From an uncultured Flavobacteriaceae bacterium (GTDB lineage Bacteria > Bacteroidota > Bacteroidia > Flavobacteriales > Flavobacteriaceae): DNA of 64,000 nucleotides. The stretch spans positions 1 to 64,000 of the forward strand of contig CANNAN010000001.1 of the NCBI GenBank assembly GCA_947502635.1. The letters run 5' to 3'. Made by a program: the position numbers and the translations under genes. Position 1 is the stretch's first letter; each line of letters opens with the position of its first letter. Positions 62,146 through 64,000 of this stretch are shown here, piece by piece. The notes beneath the pieces are model-generated. The model was not told where the DNA came from, made no database searches, and was given only the letters and a program-made list of their open reading frames with translations.

Positions 62146-63066
62146 ATGCATTTACATTTAAAAATAGTGATATGGATTGTGGTTGGAATTACAGGATGTA
62201 GTTATATATCTGCTCAAAACAACCCCTTGAATATGAATGCGCTATACACTGCCGATCCTACTGCCCGAAATTGGGGAGATAATAAGATATGGCTTTATAC
62301 GTCACACGATGTGCCTTGTATGGCAAGCTATTCCGCAATGAACGATTGGCATGTTTTTTCTTCTAAAAATGGCACAAGTTGGAAAGACCACGGTAGTGTG
62401 CTTTCATTAGATAAATTAAATCAACAAGGTTGGCAGGTATATAATGCCTGGGCACCAGATTGTGTAAAAAAAGATGGTAATTATTATTTTTATTTTCCTG
62501 TTAAAGGAATGAAAGATAAAGAATGGAAGATAGGTGTTGCAAGGAGTAAAAAACCTTATGGGCCATTTGAAACTCCCAAATTAGTGGTCGCAAATTGGGG
62601 CATAGATCCTAATGTGTTTGTAGATGATGATGGAAAGGCTTATTTATATTGTCAATTTAAAATGGGTGCCCTTAATGATGACATGGTAACTGTTAAAGAA
62701 GAAACCATTGTCGAATTAAAAGATGTAGCTCACGTTCCTTATAGTCATTATGAAGGTCCTTTTGTGTTTAAACGCAACAATAAATATTATTATTTGTGCT
62801 CATCCGAAGGCTACAAACGATTAATTTATTATATGAGTGATCACCCCCTGGGCCCTTGGGAATATAAAGGCACATTAATGGAGCCAGATGAAAGACCAGC
62901 AGAAAACAATCATTGTTCTGTAGTTAAATTTAAAGACAGATGGGTCTTGTTTTATCACAGAAAGGTATGTAATAAAGCACGCAAAATCTGTGCAGATTAT
63001 ATGTCTTTTAATGATGATGGAAGTATTCAGAAAGTCATCAGGACAGAAAAAGGTATTGAATTTTAA
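62146..63066 (+). CDS. GH43 glycoside hydrolase
   Basis: A 306-residue exported enzyme with a short signal (about 1-26; ITGC may be a lipobox). It has the five-bladed propeller pattern of GH43: the catalytic base in LYTADPTARNW, the pKa-modulating Asp in NAWAPDCVKKDGNYYFYFPV, the general acid in HYEGPFVFKRNNKYYYLCSS, and IDPNVFVDDDGKAYLYCQF. The length fits a single-domain exo-acting arabinofuranosidase, xylosidase or galactosidase; the sequence does not decide. It is co-directional with the locus. Confidence 0.88.
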   Translation: MHLHLKIVIWIVVGITGCSYISAQNNPLNMNALYTADPTARNWGDNKIWLYTSHDVPCMASYSAMNDWHVFSSKNGTSWKDHGSVLSLDKLNQQGWQVYNAWAPDCVKKDGNYYFYFPVKGMKDKEWKIGVARSKKPYGPFETPKLVVANWGIDPNVFVDDDGKAYLYCQFKMGALNDDMVTVKEETIVELKDVAHVPYSHYEGPFVFKRNNKYYYLCSSEGYKRLIYYMSDHPLGPWEYKGTLMEPDERPAENNHCSVVKFKDRWVLFYHRKVCNKARKICADYMSFNDDGSIQKVIRTEKGIEF

Positions 63067-63304
63067 TGAACATTATTGAGCCCTTTAGTTAGAGTGTTTT
63101 TTAAGTAATCAATTGTATTTCAGGTTCATTTAAAAACGGGTATTGAAGAGATACTCCTAAATTTGGAATATTTGTAACACTCTTTAGATCAAATTAACAC
63201 CCCTGCCTAGTTTTTATAGTGATTATTTTAGCTAATTAGTTAATTGAGGTAAAACTTTTAATCCAAGTAAAAGCTGTCTCTAAATCAAATTAAGAAGTAT
63301 ACTA

Positions 63305-64000
63305 ATGAAAAAAAACATTTTATTTTTTGTAGCTAGCATCATTATCATATACGTTAGCTGTAATCGCAAACTTGTTAATACCGATAAAGACACGACTACA
63401 AAATTAAGTGAGCGTACAAATACTTATAAAATACTAAAAGTAGGCCAAGTTAAAGCACGAGGATGGATGCTCGAACAAATGAAATCAGATCTTGAAGTAG
63501 GTTACTTAAGTGCATTTCTTGATTATTGCTCTTTTGTAAACCAAGATGCTTTCAATGCCAATAGGATGAAATCGGATGAGCATTTTAAAGGTTTTGAACA
63601 CCTAAGCACATGGTGGGGTGCAGAACCAGAAGGCTATGTGAAAGATGGTTTGTTAAGAATGGCTGTTCAAAGTAATAATAAGCGGTTTTTAGGAGAAGCC
63701 AAACAGTGGATGGAACGCTTGTTGGAGTATCAAGATAAAGACGGTTATATTGGTATTTATCCCTCAGGAAATGAAGAAGGGACAAGATATAATCATGAGA
63801 ATAAAGCAGATAATGCAGAGTTATGGGTACAAAGTAGAATGTTCTCTGCAATGTTGGCTTGGTACGAATATACCATGGATGAACGTTTTTTAATAGCCGT
63901 AGAGAAGGCCGTTCAGTTATCTATTAGTCAGTATACAGACCGAAACTATTTTACATTACCAAATAAAGGTAAGCGATCTGGAATGAGTCATGCCGTTGGT
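63305..64000 (+). CDS. DUF1680/GH127-family enzyme, beta-L-arabinofuranosidase-like, truncated by window end
   Basis: An open frame from ATG 63305 runs off the window (232 codons seen). It begins with a lipoprotein signal (IIIIYVSC, Cys at about residue 19), then ARGWMLEQMKSDLEVGYLSA (about 52-71), YVKDGLLRMAVQSNNKRFLG and QDKDGYIGIYPSG, the opening of the (alpha/alpha)6 barrel of DUF1680/GH127/GH146-type enzymes, then ENKADNAELWVQSRMFSAML. It probably removes beta-L-arabinofuranose. The catalytic Cys/Glu region lies beyond the window, so the subfamily is open. Confidence 0.75.
   Translation, partial: MKKNILFFVASIIIIYVSCNRKLVNTDKDTTTKLSERTNTYKILKVGQVKARGWMLEQMKSDLEVGYLSAFLDYCSFVNQDAFNANRMKSDEHFKGFEHLSTWWGAEPEGYVKDGLLRMAVQSNNKRFLGEAKQWMERLLEYQDKDGYIGIYPSGNEEGTRYNHENKADNAELWVQSRMFSAMLAWYEYTMDERFLIAVEKAVQLSISQYTDRNYFTLPNKGKRSGMSHAVG

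Noticed and set aside
28548-64000. Ulvan or sulfated-fucoidan PUL
   Set aside because: No sulfatase, PL24/PL25/PL28-type lyase or rhamnosidase was recognised in the window, so naming that substrate would be unsupported.

Overview
The window is AT-rich DNA from a marine-type Bacteroidota, most probably Flavobacteriaceae. Evidence: a SusC/SusD pair, a hybrid two-component regulator with an AraC-type output, a type IX secretion C-terminal domain, a Lacal_2735-like mini-gene, and several perfect TAnnTTTG -7 boxes (the Bacteroidota promoter element). I found no rRNA, tRNA, CRISPR array, transposase or integrase.

Layout. 165-2606: a Pif1/RecD-like helicase. 2814-5280: a DyP peroxidase / SRPBCC / cupin operon closed by a terminator. 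6122-10983: a cluster I could not match to a described system. It holds an E1-like adenylating enzyme, a LuxR-type PAS regulator, a divergent LuxI/FeeM-like GNAT acyltransferase, and an operon of two small exported proteins, an HTTM membrane protein and a DCC thiol oxidoreductase. Three promoters in this cluster carry the same box (consensus CTACYYTTTNGWGT), each exactly 38 nt upstream of a perfect TAnnTTTG box, so they look like one regulon of the embedded LuxR protein. 11110-13764: an outer-membrane receptor.

13765-18630 is an accessory island: a broken XRE gene, a small unknown gene, a GIY-YIG protein and a tight four-gene operon. That operon encodes a small Gly/Ser-rich protein with an N-terminal Met-Gly, a PfkB kinase/nucleoside deoxyribosyltransferase fusion, a QueC-like enzyme and an OGG-like DNA glycosylase. 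It resembles the ancillary part of type IV CBASS and the QatB/QatC pair, but has neither a CD-NTase nor a TGT-like gene. I regard it as a candidate undescribed defence or protein-nucleobase conjugation system.

18631-22532 (minus strand) is a photolyase / SRPBCC / Lacal_2735 / TspO / SDR-DUF2867 operon. Divergent from it is a TetR-controlled ABC-HlyD-TolC export operon (22751-28309), with twin identical palindromes inside its promoter.

From 28548 to the end is a polysaccharide utilization locus: hybrid regulator, SusC, SusD, GH88, a GH95-like remnant, two right-handed beta-helix proteins, a giant FG-GAP/haloperoxidase fusion, two GH97, four GH29, GH3, GH43 and a truncated DUF1680/GH127-like gene. 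No sulfatase is present, which suggests a fucose- and uronate-containing glycan that is not heavily sulfated. A MITE-like element and a REP-like hairpin lie in its gaps.
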